From Bacteroidaceae bacterium (GTDB lineage Bacteria > Bacteroidota > Bacteroidia > Bacteroidales > Bacteroidaceae), in assembly GCA_021443285.1 (NCBI GenBank), contig JABUUG010000027.1, positions 1 to 16,870 on the forward strand: 16,870 nucleotides of DNA, in the 5' to 3' direction. The notes beneath the pieces are model-generated. The model had not been told where the DNA came from and searched no databases. It saw only the letters and a list, made by a program, of their open reading frames with translations. Below are positions 8,494-15,561 of this stretch, piece after piece (within the stretch, counting starts at the first letter, position 1; each line of letters begins with the position of its first letter). The translations under genes were made by a program, and so were the position numbers.

Positions 8494-9972
8494 ATGTCAA
8501 AACTTCAAGAACTTAACAAGCGCACTGCGCCAAAGAGCGTAATGCCAGAGAAAATCATCCAGTTCGGTGAGGGCAATTTCCTTCGCGCATTTGTGGATTG
8601 GATTGTGTGGAATATGGATCAGAAGACAGATTTCAATGGGTCTGTCGTAGTTGTTCAACCGATAGAACGCGGTATGGTTGACTGGCTCAATGGTCAAGAC
8701 TGCCTTTATCATGTGAACCTGCAGGGTCGTGAGAAAGGTGAGCCAGTAAACACACTGGAGCGCATAGATGTTATTTCCCGTGCCCTCAACCCTTACACAC
8801 AGAATTGGGCATACATGGCACTTGCCGACCAGCCAGAAATCCGCTTCGTTATTTCAAACACGACAGAAGCCGGTATAGCATTTGACCCTGCTTGCAAACT
8901 TTCTGATGCCCCTGCATCTTCTTATCCAGGCAAACTTGTACAGCTGCTCTACCGTCGTTACAAGACATTTGAGGGCGACCCGACAAAGGGACTTATCATT
9001 ATGCCTTGCGAACTTATCTTCCTCAACGGTCATAAGCTGAAAGAGTGCATAGGTCAGTATATCGAACTCTGGAAAGAGGATTTGGGCGCAGACTATGCAG
9101 GCTTCAAGGAGTGGGTAGAGAAGTACAACTATGTATGCGCCACACTTGTTGACCGTATCGTGCCAGGATTCCCACGCCATGAAATCAACGAGATACGCGA
9201 AAAGATTTCCTATAACGACAACCTTGTTGTACAAGCAGAGATTTTCCACCTCTGGGTAATAGAGAAGCCTACAAATATGTCGATAGAAGACCTGCGTAAG
9301 GAATTCCCGGCAGAGAAGGCTGGTCTGCATGTGCTAATAGCAGAGTCGGAGAAACCATATCATGAGCGGAAGGTAACACTGCTTAACGGTCCTCATACTG
9401 TGCTCTCCCCCGTAACATATCTTTCAGGCGTAAACATTGTTCGCGATGCATGCAATCATCCAATTCTTGGCAAATATATCCGCAAGGTGCAGTTCGACGA
9501 GCTGATGCAGACACTCAACCTTCCAATGGAAGAACTGGAGAAGTTCGGTGCCGATGTGCTTGAGCGTTTCAACAACCCATTCGTTGACCATCAGGTGACA
9601 TCTATCATGCTCAACTCGTTCCCCAAGTATGAGACACGCGACCTGCCAGGACTGAAGGTTTATCTTGAGCGTAAAGGTGAGCTGCCAAAGGGACTTGTTC
9701 TTGGACTCGCTGCCATCATCACATATTACAAGGGCGGTACACGAGCAGATGGCGCGCCAATCACCCCTAACGATGACCCGGCAATCATGCAGAAACTGAC
9801 AGACCTTTGGACTACTGGCGATACACAGAAAGTGGCAGAGGGTGTGCTCGCAATGACAGAGGTATGGAAGAGCGACATCAATGAGATACCAGGACTGACA
9901 GCTATGGTGAAAGGATTCCTCGATGATATCCAAGAGAAGGGAATGCTTGCCACTGTCGAGAGCATATTGTAA
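8494..9972 (+). CDS. uxaB: Tagaturonate reductase (altronate oxidoreductase) UxaB
   Basis: UxaB reduces tagaturonate to D-altronate with NADH in the galacturonate branch. It belongs to the polyol-specific long-chain dehydrogenase (mannitol dehydrogenase-like) superfamily. The 492-residue length is close to E. coli UxaB. Strong family signatures are IIQFGEGNFLRAFVDW (residues 21-36, cofactor domain), VVVVQPIERG, RFVISNTTEAGI (117-128), TLVDRIVPGFPR, and the catalytic pattern K-x4-N-x2-H as Lys293, Asn298 and His301 in KVTLLNGPHT. It begins 36 bases after the SDR gene with an A-rich leader, consistent with co-transcription. The closest alternative, UxuB of the same superfamily, is less likely because IIQFGEGNFLRAF is characteristic of UxaB. 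Confidence 0.94.
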   Translation: MSKLQELNKRTAPKSVMPEKIIQFGEGNFLRAFVDWIVWNMDQKTDFNGSVVVVQPIERGMVDWLNGQDCLYHVNLQGREKGEPVNTLERIDVISRALNPYTQNWAYMALADQPEIRFVISNTTEAGIAFDPACKLSDAPASSYPGKLVQLLYRRYKTFEGDPTKGLIIMPCELIFLNGHKLKECIGQYIELWKEDLGADYAGFKEWVEKYNYVCATLVDRIVPGFPRHEINEIREKISYNDNLVVQAEIFHLWVIEKPTNMSIEDLRKEFPAEKAGLHVLIAESEKPYHERKVTLLNGPHTVLSPVTYLSGVNIVRDACNHPILGKYIRKVQFDELMQTLNLPMEELEKFGADVLERFNNPFVDHQVTSIMLNSFPKYETRDLPGLKVYLERKGELPKGLVLGLAAIITYYKGGTRADGAPITPNDDPAIMQKLTDLWTTGDTQKVAEGVLAMTEVWKSDINEIPGLTAMVKGFLDDIQEKGMLATVESIL

Positions 9973-9989
9973 CACATATCCCTTATAAG

Positions 9990-10745
9990 GTGATAAACCA
10001 GGATATTAAAAATCGTATAAAGGAACTCAGCAGTCGATATGAGACTGCTGGGTTTATTGTTGGTGACCCTTCGTGGTTTATGCATCAGGTGGAGGGGAAT
10101 GAAAACCAAGAGACTACTGCTTTTCTCGCCTCTTGTTTCAGTTACGGTTCTCGAAAACAGTTTATGCAGAAGGTGCTAAGGTTTATTGAATATAGTGACG
10201 GAGATGTCTATTCATGGGTGAGGAGCAGAGCGTTTGAGGCAGATATTCCACAGAACGATACCTGCTTCTACCGACTTTACACTAACGAAATGGTTATAGA
10301 CTTGCTGCAACGCCTGTCTGTAGTTATAAACATGTACGGAAGTATTAGAGACTTCATTGTGTCTCAATTACCAGACAATGACTGCAAATCCTCCGCATAC
10401 ACTGTCCTTGACATCCTGACAAGCGAGTTCGGCGGTAGTATTGTACCGAGAAATACAAAATCTTCCTGCAAGCGGCTATGCATGTTTCTACGATGGATGG
10501 TTCGCGACAATTCTCCCGTTGATCTCGGTCTTTGGAAAGACGTCATAGACAAGAGGACACTTATCATGCCTATGGACACGCATGTCATACAACAGGCGGC
10601 CAGATTGGGACTCCTAAGATGCACTACAGCAAGCATGACCAATGCGCGAAAACTCACAGAAGTCGTGTCCGAGATATTCCCGGATGACCCATTAAAAGCC
10701 GATTTTGCATTGTTTGGTGTTGGCGTTAATCACGATTTGGATTGA
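9990..10745 (+). CDS. TIGR02757/DUF2400 family protein, HhH-GPD-like motif
   Basis: This 251-residue protein has no established biochemical function. The C-terminal half carries the conserved block KRLCMFLRWMVR...PVDLGLW, then LIMPMDTHVIQQAARLGL, and ends in DPLKADFALFGVGV, the usual ending of TIGR02757 proteins. The PMDTHV...ARLGL segment resembles the helix following the helix-hairpin-helix of endonuclease III-type DNA glycosylases, in which the Asp is catalytic; this suggests, but does not prove, a nucleic acid role. There is no Fe-S cysteine cluster. The start is GTG, 17 bases after the uxaB stop; no better in-frame ATG precedes the conserved region. The close spacing suggests co-transcription with the uronate genes, but a metabolic link is not evident. 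Confidence 0.82.
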   Translation: MINQDIKNRIKELSSRYETAGFIVGDPSWFMHQVEGNENQETTAFLASCFSYGSRKQFMQKVLRFIEYSDGDVYSWVRSRAFEADIPQNDTCFYRLYTNEMVIDLLQRLSVVINMYGSIRDFIVSQLPDNDCKSSAYTVLDILTSEFGGSIVPRNTKSSCKRLCMFLRWMVRDNSPVDLGLWKDVIDKRTLIMPMDTHVIQQAARLGLLRCTTASMTNARKLTEVVSEIFPDDPLKADFALFGVGVNHDLD

Positions 10746-10750
10746 CACCA

Positions 10751-10793
10751 GCCTATTTTTCTCGCAAAAAGGCCTGTCATACGCATCTTTTTT
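10751..10793 (+). terminator. Weak candidate terminator after the TIGR02757 gene
   Basis: GCC...TTTTT pairs with AAAAA...GGC around the loop CTCGC, giving eight pairs with a two-base bulge (10751-10773). A run of six T residues follows only 14 bases later (10788-10793). It is placed correctly, 5 bases after the stop and just before a new promoter element, but the bulge and distant T run make it weak. Confidence 0.3.
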
Positions 10794-10794
10794 A

Positions 10795-10802
10795 TACATT
10801 TG
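10795..10802 (+). promoter_or_regulatory. Bacteroidetes -7 promoter element for the Gfo/Idh gene
   Basis: TACATTTG is an exact TAnnTTTG match, 78 bases upstream of the ATG at 10881, predicting a leader of about 70 bases. It begins a new transcription unit after the hexuronate block. No TTTG -33 element is seen at normal spacing. Confidence 0.55.
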
Positions 10803-10880
10803 CGCCCGCATATTTGGCAGAGAGAGTCGATATGCTGTCGCAAAGAGCTCCGTTGGGTTCTTGTTTTCCCGGTATCATTT

Positions 10881-11870
10881 ATGAATGTAAATAAGTTAAG
10901 ATGGGGGTTTATTGGCTGTGGTGAGGTAACAGAGACAAAGTCTGGTCCGGCGTTTTCTATTGTTGAGGACTCGGAAGTTGTTGCTGTAATGAGCCGCACA
11001 GCAGAAAAGGCGCGCGACTATGCTAAACGACACAACATTCCACATTGGTACAGCGACGCACAGGAACTCATTGATGACATTGATGTCAATGCAATATACA
11101 TTGCCACCCCACCTTCCTCACATGCCACTTTTGCAGTGATGGCAATGCAGTCAGGCAAGCCATGCTACATAGAGAAACCGTTGGCTGCCAGTTATGATGA
11201 CTGTGTGCGCATCAATCGTGTGAGTGAGCGCACCGGCATTCCCTGTTTTGTGGCATACTATCGCAGGGAACTTGACTACTTCAAGCGAGTGAAACAGTTG
11301 ATAGACGACGGGGCTGTCGGCAATGTCGTCAATGTCCAGATACGTTTTGCATGCCCACCCCATGAGGCGGATTATAACGCCATGTCAAAACTCCCTTGGA
11401 GACTCCAGCCGGATATTGCTGGAGGTGGATATTTCTACGACCTTGCCGCACATCAACTTGACTTTCTTCAGCAACTTTTTGGGGTCATAACAGAAGCAAA
11501 GGGACTGTCTGCCAATAGGGGAGGGCTATATGCAGCGGAGGATTCCGTGAGTGCGTGTTTTCGTTTTGAGAATGGTCTGCCTGCATCTGGGTCGTGGTGT
11601 TTCGTAAGTCACCCGTCAGCCAAGGAAGACCGCATCTACATAATCGGAGATAGGGGTACACTGAAATTCTCTGTATTCACATATGAACCCATAACTTTGC
11701 TAACCACAGAGGGTAAGAAGGATATTGAGATTCCTGCACCGCCTGTTGTTCAGTTGCCATTGATAAAAAGGGTGGTTAATACCCTTCTGGATAGAGACAC
11801 ATGCGACTGTACAAGTGTTTCTGCAACACCTACGAACTGGGTTATGGATATAATACTCAACAAGTTTTGA
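10881..11870 (+). CDS. Gfo/Idh/MocA family NAD(P)-dependent oxidoreductase
   Basis: This is a sugar-type oxidoreductase with an N-terminal Rossmann fold and a C-terminal alpha/beta substrate domain; 329 residues is normal for the family. The cofactor motif GFIGCGEV is at residues 9-16, followed by AIYIATPPSSH at 71-81. The catalytic-lysine motif is CYIEKPLA (Lys99), and GGGYFYDLAAHQLD supplies Asp187 and His191 of the DxxxH pattern. The C-terminus (QLPLIKRVVNTLL, then SATPTNWVMD) is typical and complete. The frame extends upstream to a TTG at 10800, but that overlaps the promoter element and adds residues absent from the family, so the ATG at 10881 is preferred. The substrate cannot be told from sequence. 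It lies 18 bases upstream of the DUF4421 gene, so the two are probably co-transcribed. Confidence 0.9.
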   Translation: MNVNKLRWGFIGCGEVTETKSGPAFSIVEDSEVVAVMSRTAEKARDYAKRHNIPHWYSDAQELIDDIDVNAIYIATPPSSHATFAVMAMQSGKPCYIEKPLAASYDDCVRINRVSERTGIPCFVAYYRRELDYFKRVKQLIDDGAVGNVVNVQIRFACPPHEADYNAMSKLPWRLQPDIAGGGYFYDLAAHQLDFLQQLFGVITEAKGLSANRGGLYAAEDSVSACFRFENGLPASGSWCFVSHPSAKEDRIYIIGDRGTLKFSVFTYEPITLLTTEGKKDIEIPAPPVVQLPLIKRVVNTLLDRDTCDCTSVSATPTNWVMDIILNKF

Positions 11871-11888
11871 AGTATATCTTGAACGATC

Positions 11889-13118
11889 TTGAGGTTTTTT
11901 TTCACCATATTACTGTTTGTTTCAGTTCACTTTTCTACGATTGCTGCGAAAGTGGACACTACAATGACTGCATCGTTAGACAGCATTCCTGCAACTCCCG
12001 CTGTTATTGCCTCAAGCGAGATGGTAGGAGACAGCGTTATCGCCATTACTCCAAACAAGAAACCTGGTTTTTTCAAGCGTTTGTTTAAGGGCTGTGTCAA
12101 GATTGCTGAGGATGTAATCTATTACATCAATGAGGTGGATTCCAGCTATATAAGCCCTCAGGAGTACAACTGGGAGGTGATGCTTCAATCGACCACCACC
12201 TTCGAGTCATACAGACTCAAAAGCAAGTCTGGACAGGAATTCATATTTGCTCCTGAAAACAAGACGAAAATCGGACCCTACGGAGGGTGGAGATGGATAT
12301 TCCTGGGCTACACGTTTGATATAAAGAACCTGAATATGTCAGGTTTTCGCGATATAAACATCAGTATATACAGTTCACTCTTCACCCTTGACCTCATCTG
12401 GCGTGAGTCGGGAAAAGGTTACAAGATAAAGCAGGCCGAACTACAGAACTCTATGGGAAGAGAGTATTTTGAAGACCTCCCTTTTGCGGGACTTGAAACA
12501 TCAATAAAAGGTTTCAACTTCAATTGGATTTTCAATAAGCGAAAATACTCTAATACTGCAGCATATTCGCAGAGTAATCTCCAACTGAAGAGTGCGGGGT
12601 CACCCACTGTGGGCATAGGTTATATGCGCCATAAACTATGGTTCGATTACCCCGAACTGCGAAATACTCTCAATGAGGAGCTGGATCGAAGATACCCAGG
12701 AAAGGGATATACAGTGGATATTGATACTACCCTGAGATTCAAATACATAGATCAGCAGTGTTTGACCTTCTCTGCTGGATACGCATACAATTTTGTGCTT
12801 GCCAAAAACCTCCTGCTTGCCACATCGCTGACGGCAGGTATCTCATTCAAGAAATCACTTGGAGACTCAGGAAAAGACAATTTTACATTCCGCGACTTTA
12901 CAATCAACAACCTTAACTTCGATGCTTGCGGACGAATGGCCTTGGTTTATAACAACATGAGATGGTATGCTGGGGCTGTAGGAGTTATGCATTTCTATTC
13001 CTATAGAGCAGAACAGTTCAATACTTCAAACTGGTTCGCTAATGTCAGTCTCTATGTCGGCATAAATTTCGGAAGACGTAAAGAATTCCGCGACCCCCAA
13101 AAACGCTTTGAGTGGTAG
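11889..13118 (+). CDS. DUF4421 family exported protein, probable outer membrane beta-barrel
   Basis: The 409-residue protein starts with a clear signal peptide (MRFFFTILLFVSVHFSTIAA) and a Ser/Thr/Ala/Pro-rich linker to about residue 55. Family-like features follow: a Tyr-Ile motif at 87-88 before a WEVML strand, a segment KTKIGPYGGWRWIFLGYTFD (127-144), and FNWIFNKRKYSNTAAYSQS then LQLKSAGSPTVGIGY (231-245). Alternating aromatic and polar strands ending in VSLYVGINFG suggest a barrel. DUF4421 is a Bacteroidetes family of unknown function. The start must be TTG at 11889: an in-frame TGA lies three codons upstream, and the first ATG falls after the signal peptide. Location in the outer membrane is inference. 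Confidence 0.8.
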   Translation: MRFFFTILLFVSVHFSTIAAKVDTTMTASLDSIPATPAVIASSEMVGDSVIAITPNKKPGFFKRLFKGCVKIAEDVIYYINEVDSSYISPQEYNWEVMLQSTTTFESYRLKSKSGQEFIFAPENKTKIGPYGGWRWIFLGYTFDIKNLNMSGFRDINISIYSSLFTLDLIWRESGKGYKIKQAELQNSMGREYFEDLPFAGLETSIKGFNFNWIFNKRKYSNTAAYSQSNLQLKSAGSPTVGIGYMRHKLWFDYPELRNTLNEELDRRYPGKGYTVDIDTTLRFKYIDQQCLTFSAGYAYNFVLAKNLLLATSLTAGISFKKSLGDSGKDNFTFRDFTINNLNFDACGRMALVYNNMRWYAGAVGVMHFYSYRAEQFNTSNWFANVSLYVGINFGRRKEFRDPQKRFEW

Positions 13119-13207
13119 CCTCTTCCCGCTCCCCTGCGTGCCCCTATCATCCAGTTACCCCCCGGCTCCTTGCGTGTCAGCTTAAGGTTTCCTCCCTCCC
13201 AACAAAA
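13119..13207. other. Pyrimidine-rich spacer between DUF4421 and DUF1460 genes
   Basis: The 89-base gap is strikingly C/T-rich on the plus strand (runs such as CCCGCTCCCCTGCG and TTACCCCCCGGCTCC), unlike the AT-rich spacers elsewhere. It holds two imperfect copies of a CTCCnnTGCGTGnC motif (near 13131 and 13169). No TAnnTTTG element or hairpin is visible. Its role is unknown. Confidence 0.4.
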
Positions 13208-14113
13208 ATGATACAAATTATATTTTTGCTTTTCGCACTGCTTAATCCCATCCCTGCTTTTGCCGAAAACAAACAACGTGCAGAAAAATATTCCGTTCAG
13301 GACACTGTCGAGGACAGCCTTTTCGTTACAAATGCACTTGCAGAGGCAAGGAAGTCAGGATGTTCGATGGACAACGCAAACATCTTTTTCTCATCATTCT
13401 TTATTAAGCGTGCTGACGGTAAACCAACACCATACATACCCTTCACACTTGAAGACAATCCTAAGGAAATGCTTGTGGTCAACACCAGGCAGGTCGATTG
13501 CTCAACATTCGTCGAACAGGTACTTGCACTCAGCCTGTGTGTCAGGCAGCAATGCTTCACTTATGCTGCATTCAAGGAAAATCTCAGGACTATCCGCTAT
13601 GAAAATGGCGAAGTTGTTTATGGCAGACGCAACCATTACTTTACAGGCTGGGCGGAAAACAATCGCACCAATGGGATTATATCATTCGTGGAAACTCCTG
13701 CTAATATATTTTCCTCTACACAAACCGTTCAACTGAACTGGATGACTATCCACATAAACAACTACAAGATGTTGAAAAACGACCCATCACAACTACCCCT
13801 AATAAAAAATATGGAAAAATCTTTTTCCGGTAAGTCATACAAATATATACCCAAAAGCAAGGCTGCACTCAACACCAAGGAAATGAGAGAAACCGTTCAC
13901 GACGGCGATATAATAGTGCTCCTTACAACAAAGGCTGGTCTTGACACCCATCATCTTGGTTTTGCCAAATGGCACAAAGACGGGTTGCACCTTATAAATG
14001 CATCCTCATTGAAAAAGAATCGCAAAGTTGTAGAAGAGAATATAACTCTCTACCACTACATGCAGAAGCAACCTACCATGCAGGGCTTTCGCGTTGTCCG
14101 CCTCAATCCTTAG
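13208..14113 (+). CDS. Exported DUF1460 family protein, N-acetylmuramoyl-L-alanine amidase-like
   Basis: DUF1460 proteins are NlpC/P60-superfamily cysteine peptidases or amidases implicated in cutting peptidoglycan or its fragments. This one has 301 residues from the ATG at 13208. Residues 1-19 form a signal peptide ending AFA before Glu20. The nucleophile is probably Cys98 in RQVDCSTFVEQVLALS. Other landmarks are YENGEVVYGRRNHYFTGW (131-148), the catalytic-His region LDTHHLGFAKW (His248/His249) and HLINASS (261-267), all of which fit the family. The open frame extends upstream to a GTG at 13112, but that overlaps the DUF4421 stop and would bury the signal peptide. It is likely periplasmic. 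No lipobox is present, so it is not a lipoprotein. Confidence 0.88.
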   Translation: MIQIIFLLFALLNPIPAFAENKQRAEKYSVQDTVEDSLFVTNALAEARKSGCSMDNANIFFSSFFIKRADGKPTPYIPFTLEDNPKEMLVVNTRQVDCSTFVEQVLALSLCVRQQCFTYAAFKENLRTIRYENGEVVYGRRNHYFTGWAENNRTNGIISFVETPANIFSSTQTVQLNWMTIHINNYKMLKNDPSQLPLIKNMEKSFSGKSYKYIPKSKAALNTKEMRETVHDGDIIVLLTTKAGLDTHHLGFAKWHKDGLHLINASSLKKNRKVVEENITLYHYMQKQPTMQGFRVVRLNP

Positions 14114-14131
14114 CATAACTCTATTAATTAT

Positions 14132-14287
14132 GAAGTTAAAGGACAATAGCTTCTGATGCTCAAGTACATACTCCCTTAACTTCCGCTGCGGAGCAGCATA
14201 ACTTCCCTTAACTTCCAATAAATACATATGTCCCTTTAACTCCACATTAACTCCTCTTTAACTTCACTTCACTAAAGAAAAACTTCC
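14132..14287. repeat. Cluster of TTAACTYC repeats upstream of rarA
   Basis: The 185-base gap between the DUF1460 gene and rarA holds six plus-strand copies of TTAACTTC/TTAACTCC or one-mismatch versions (starting at 14176, 14198, 14208, 14236, 14247 and 14258), one inverted copy GAAGTTAA at 14132-14139 and a partial one at 14281. Three copies form an exact 11-base tandem array at 14235-14267, and two form a 10-base tandem pair at 14197-14216. Spacing near one helical turn would place a bound protein on one face of the DNA; equally this could be slippage-generated repeat DNA. No TAnnTTTG promoter is seen in the gap. Confidence 0.75.
14185..14197. repeat. Small GC hairpin nested in the TTAACTYC repeats
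   Basis: GCTGC-GGA-GCAGC is a perfect 5-base inverted repeat around three bases, directly flanked by copies of the TTAACTTCC / ATAACTTCC unit. The arrangement of repeat, hairpin, repeat suggests a composite repeat element. It is too short and lacks a T tract, so it is not a terminator. Confidence 0.5.
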
Positions 14288-14301
14288 AATAAATACTTAT
14301 G
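14210..14301 (+). repeat. Direct repeat that duplicates the rarA start region
   Basis: AACTTCCAATAAATAC occurs at 14210-14225 and again at 14281-14296, each followed by a TATG-containing segment; 20 of 21 positions match through the ATG. The second copy contains the rarA start codon (14299). The first contains an ATG at 14228 that would encode only Met-Ser-Leu before TAA. Similarity continues weakly past both ATGs (TCCCTTTA against CTCCCATTA), which suggests a 71-base duplication of the initiation region. Confidence 0.8.
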
Positions 14302-15561
14302 CTCCCATTAGCAGAAAGACTACGCCCACGAACACTACAAGACTACATAGGCCAGAAACATCTTGTCGGTGAAGGAACAATGTTGCGCACTATGATAGAG
14401 CAGCATCGCATACCGTCAATGATACTCTGGGGACCGCCGGGAGTAGGGAAGACCACACTTGCCGAAATAATAGCAAACACCGCACAGGTGCCGTTCTACA
14501 CCCTGTCTGCCGTAACAAGCGGAGTGAAGGATGTTCGCGACGTGATAGATAGAGCGCAGAAAGTATCACTATTTTCCCAAGAGAGCCGTCCGATACTCTT
14601 CATAGATGAAATCCATCGCTTCTCCAAGTCTCAGCAGGACAGTCTGCTCGGGGCTGTGGAGCGCGGCGTATTCACGCTCATTGGGGCAACAACAGAGAAC
14701 CCCTCGTTTGAAGTCATTCGTCCATTGCTCTCACGCTGTCAGGTGTACGTGCTGAAAGCCTTGGAAAAGGAAGAACTCCTGCAACTGTTAGAACGTGCCA
14801 TAGACAAAGATGTCGCTCTCTCAAAAATCCGTGTACAACTCAAGGAAACCGCAGCACTGCTCCGGTATAGTGGAGGTGATGCCCGCAGAATGCTTGGAAT
14901 ACTCGAGATAATACAGAGTGCAGCAAACGAAGGCAAAATTGTCATAGACAACGCACTAGTAGAGAGACAACTTGAAGCAACGCCTCTCGCCTATGACAAG
15001 ATGGGAGACATGCATTACGATATCATCTCCGCATTTATCAAGAGCATTCGTGGCAGTGATCCTAATGCCGCACTCTATTATCTTGCACGTATGATAGAGG
15101 GAGGGGAAGATCCCCTGTTCATAGCCCGCAGACTCATTATCAGCAGTACAGAAGACATTGGACTTGCCAATCCCAACGCCCTGCTCCTTGCCAATGCCGC
15201 CTTTGATGCAGTAAGCAAGATAGGATGGCCCGAAGCAAGAATACCCCTCGCAGAAGCCACTATATACCTCGCCCTCTCTCCGAAAAGCAATTCCGCATAT
15301 CTAGGCATTGGCGCAGCACTTGATGCAGTGAAGGCTACCGGAAACATCCCCGTTCCCATGCACATACGCAATGCCCCCACAAAACTAATGGCAGATCTCG
15401 GATACAGCGACCAATACAAATATCCCCACGACTATCCCGGAAACTACGTCCCACAGCAGTATCTCCCAGACCAACTCCTCGGAAAAGAGTTCTATAAACC
15501 ACAATATTCATCACCAACGGAAGCCCGACTCTCAACAGCATGGAAAGAAAAAACAAAATAG
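14299..15561 (+). CDS. rarA: Replication-associated recombination protein A (RarA/MgsA AAA+ ATPase)
   Basis: RarA is a clamp-loader-like AAA+ ATPase that acts at stalled replication forks and single-strand gaps. The 420-residue length and the N-terminus PLAERLRPRTLQDYIGQKHL are standard. Walker A is GPPGVGKT (residues 45-52), Walker B is ILFIDEIHRF (Asp103, Glu104), sensor 1 is LIGATTENPSF (Asn134), and the probable arginine finger is Arg146 in LLSRC. The C-terminal tetramerisation and wedge region is recognisable from DKMGDMHYDIISAFIKSIRGSDPNAALYYLAR (a landmark split over 238-270) and VPQQYLPD near the end. The ATG is fixed by the conserved N-terminus and lies in the second copy of a direct repeat. 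The next gene begins inside its last codons. Confidence 0.96.
   Translation: MLPLAERLRPRTLQDYIGQKHLVGEGTMLRTMIEQHRIPSMILWGPPGVGKTTLAEIIANTAQVPFYTLSAVTSGVKDVRDVIDRAQKVSLFSQESRPILFIDEIHRFSKSQQDSLLGAVERGVFTLIGATTENPSFEVIRPLLSRCQVYVLKALEKEELLQLLERAIDKDVALSKIRVQLKETAALLRYSGGDARRMLGILEIIQSAANEGKIVIDNALVERQLEATPLAYDKMGDMHYDIISAFIKSIRGSDPNAALYYLARMIEGGEDPLFIARRLIISSTEDIGLANPNALLLANAAFDAVSKIGWPEARIPLAEATIYLALSPKSNSAYLGIGAALDAVKATGNIPVPMHIRNAPTKLMADLGYSDQYKYPHDYPGNYVPQQYLPDQLLGKEFYKPQYSSPTEARLSTAWKEKTK

Noticed and set aside
10800..10880. N-terminal extension of the Gfo/Idh gene from TTG
   Set aside because: The TTG is part of the TAnnTTTG promoter element, and the added residues have no family counterpart.
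13112..13207. N-terminal extension of the DUF1460 gene from GTG
   Set aside because: It overlaps the previous stop codon and would place a signal peptide 32 residues inside the protein.
14114..14298. Possible CRISPR array because of regular repeats
   Set aside because: Units are 10-11 bases with no spacers of constant length and no cas genes nearby.
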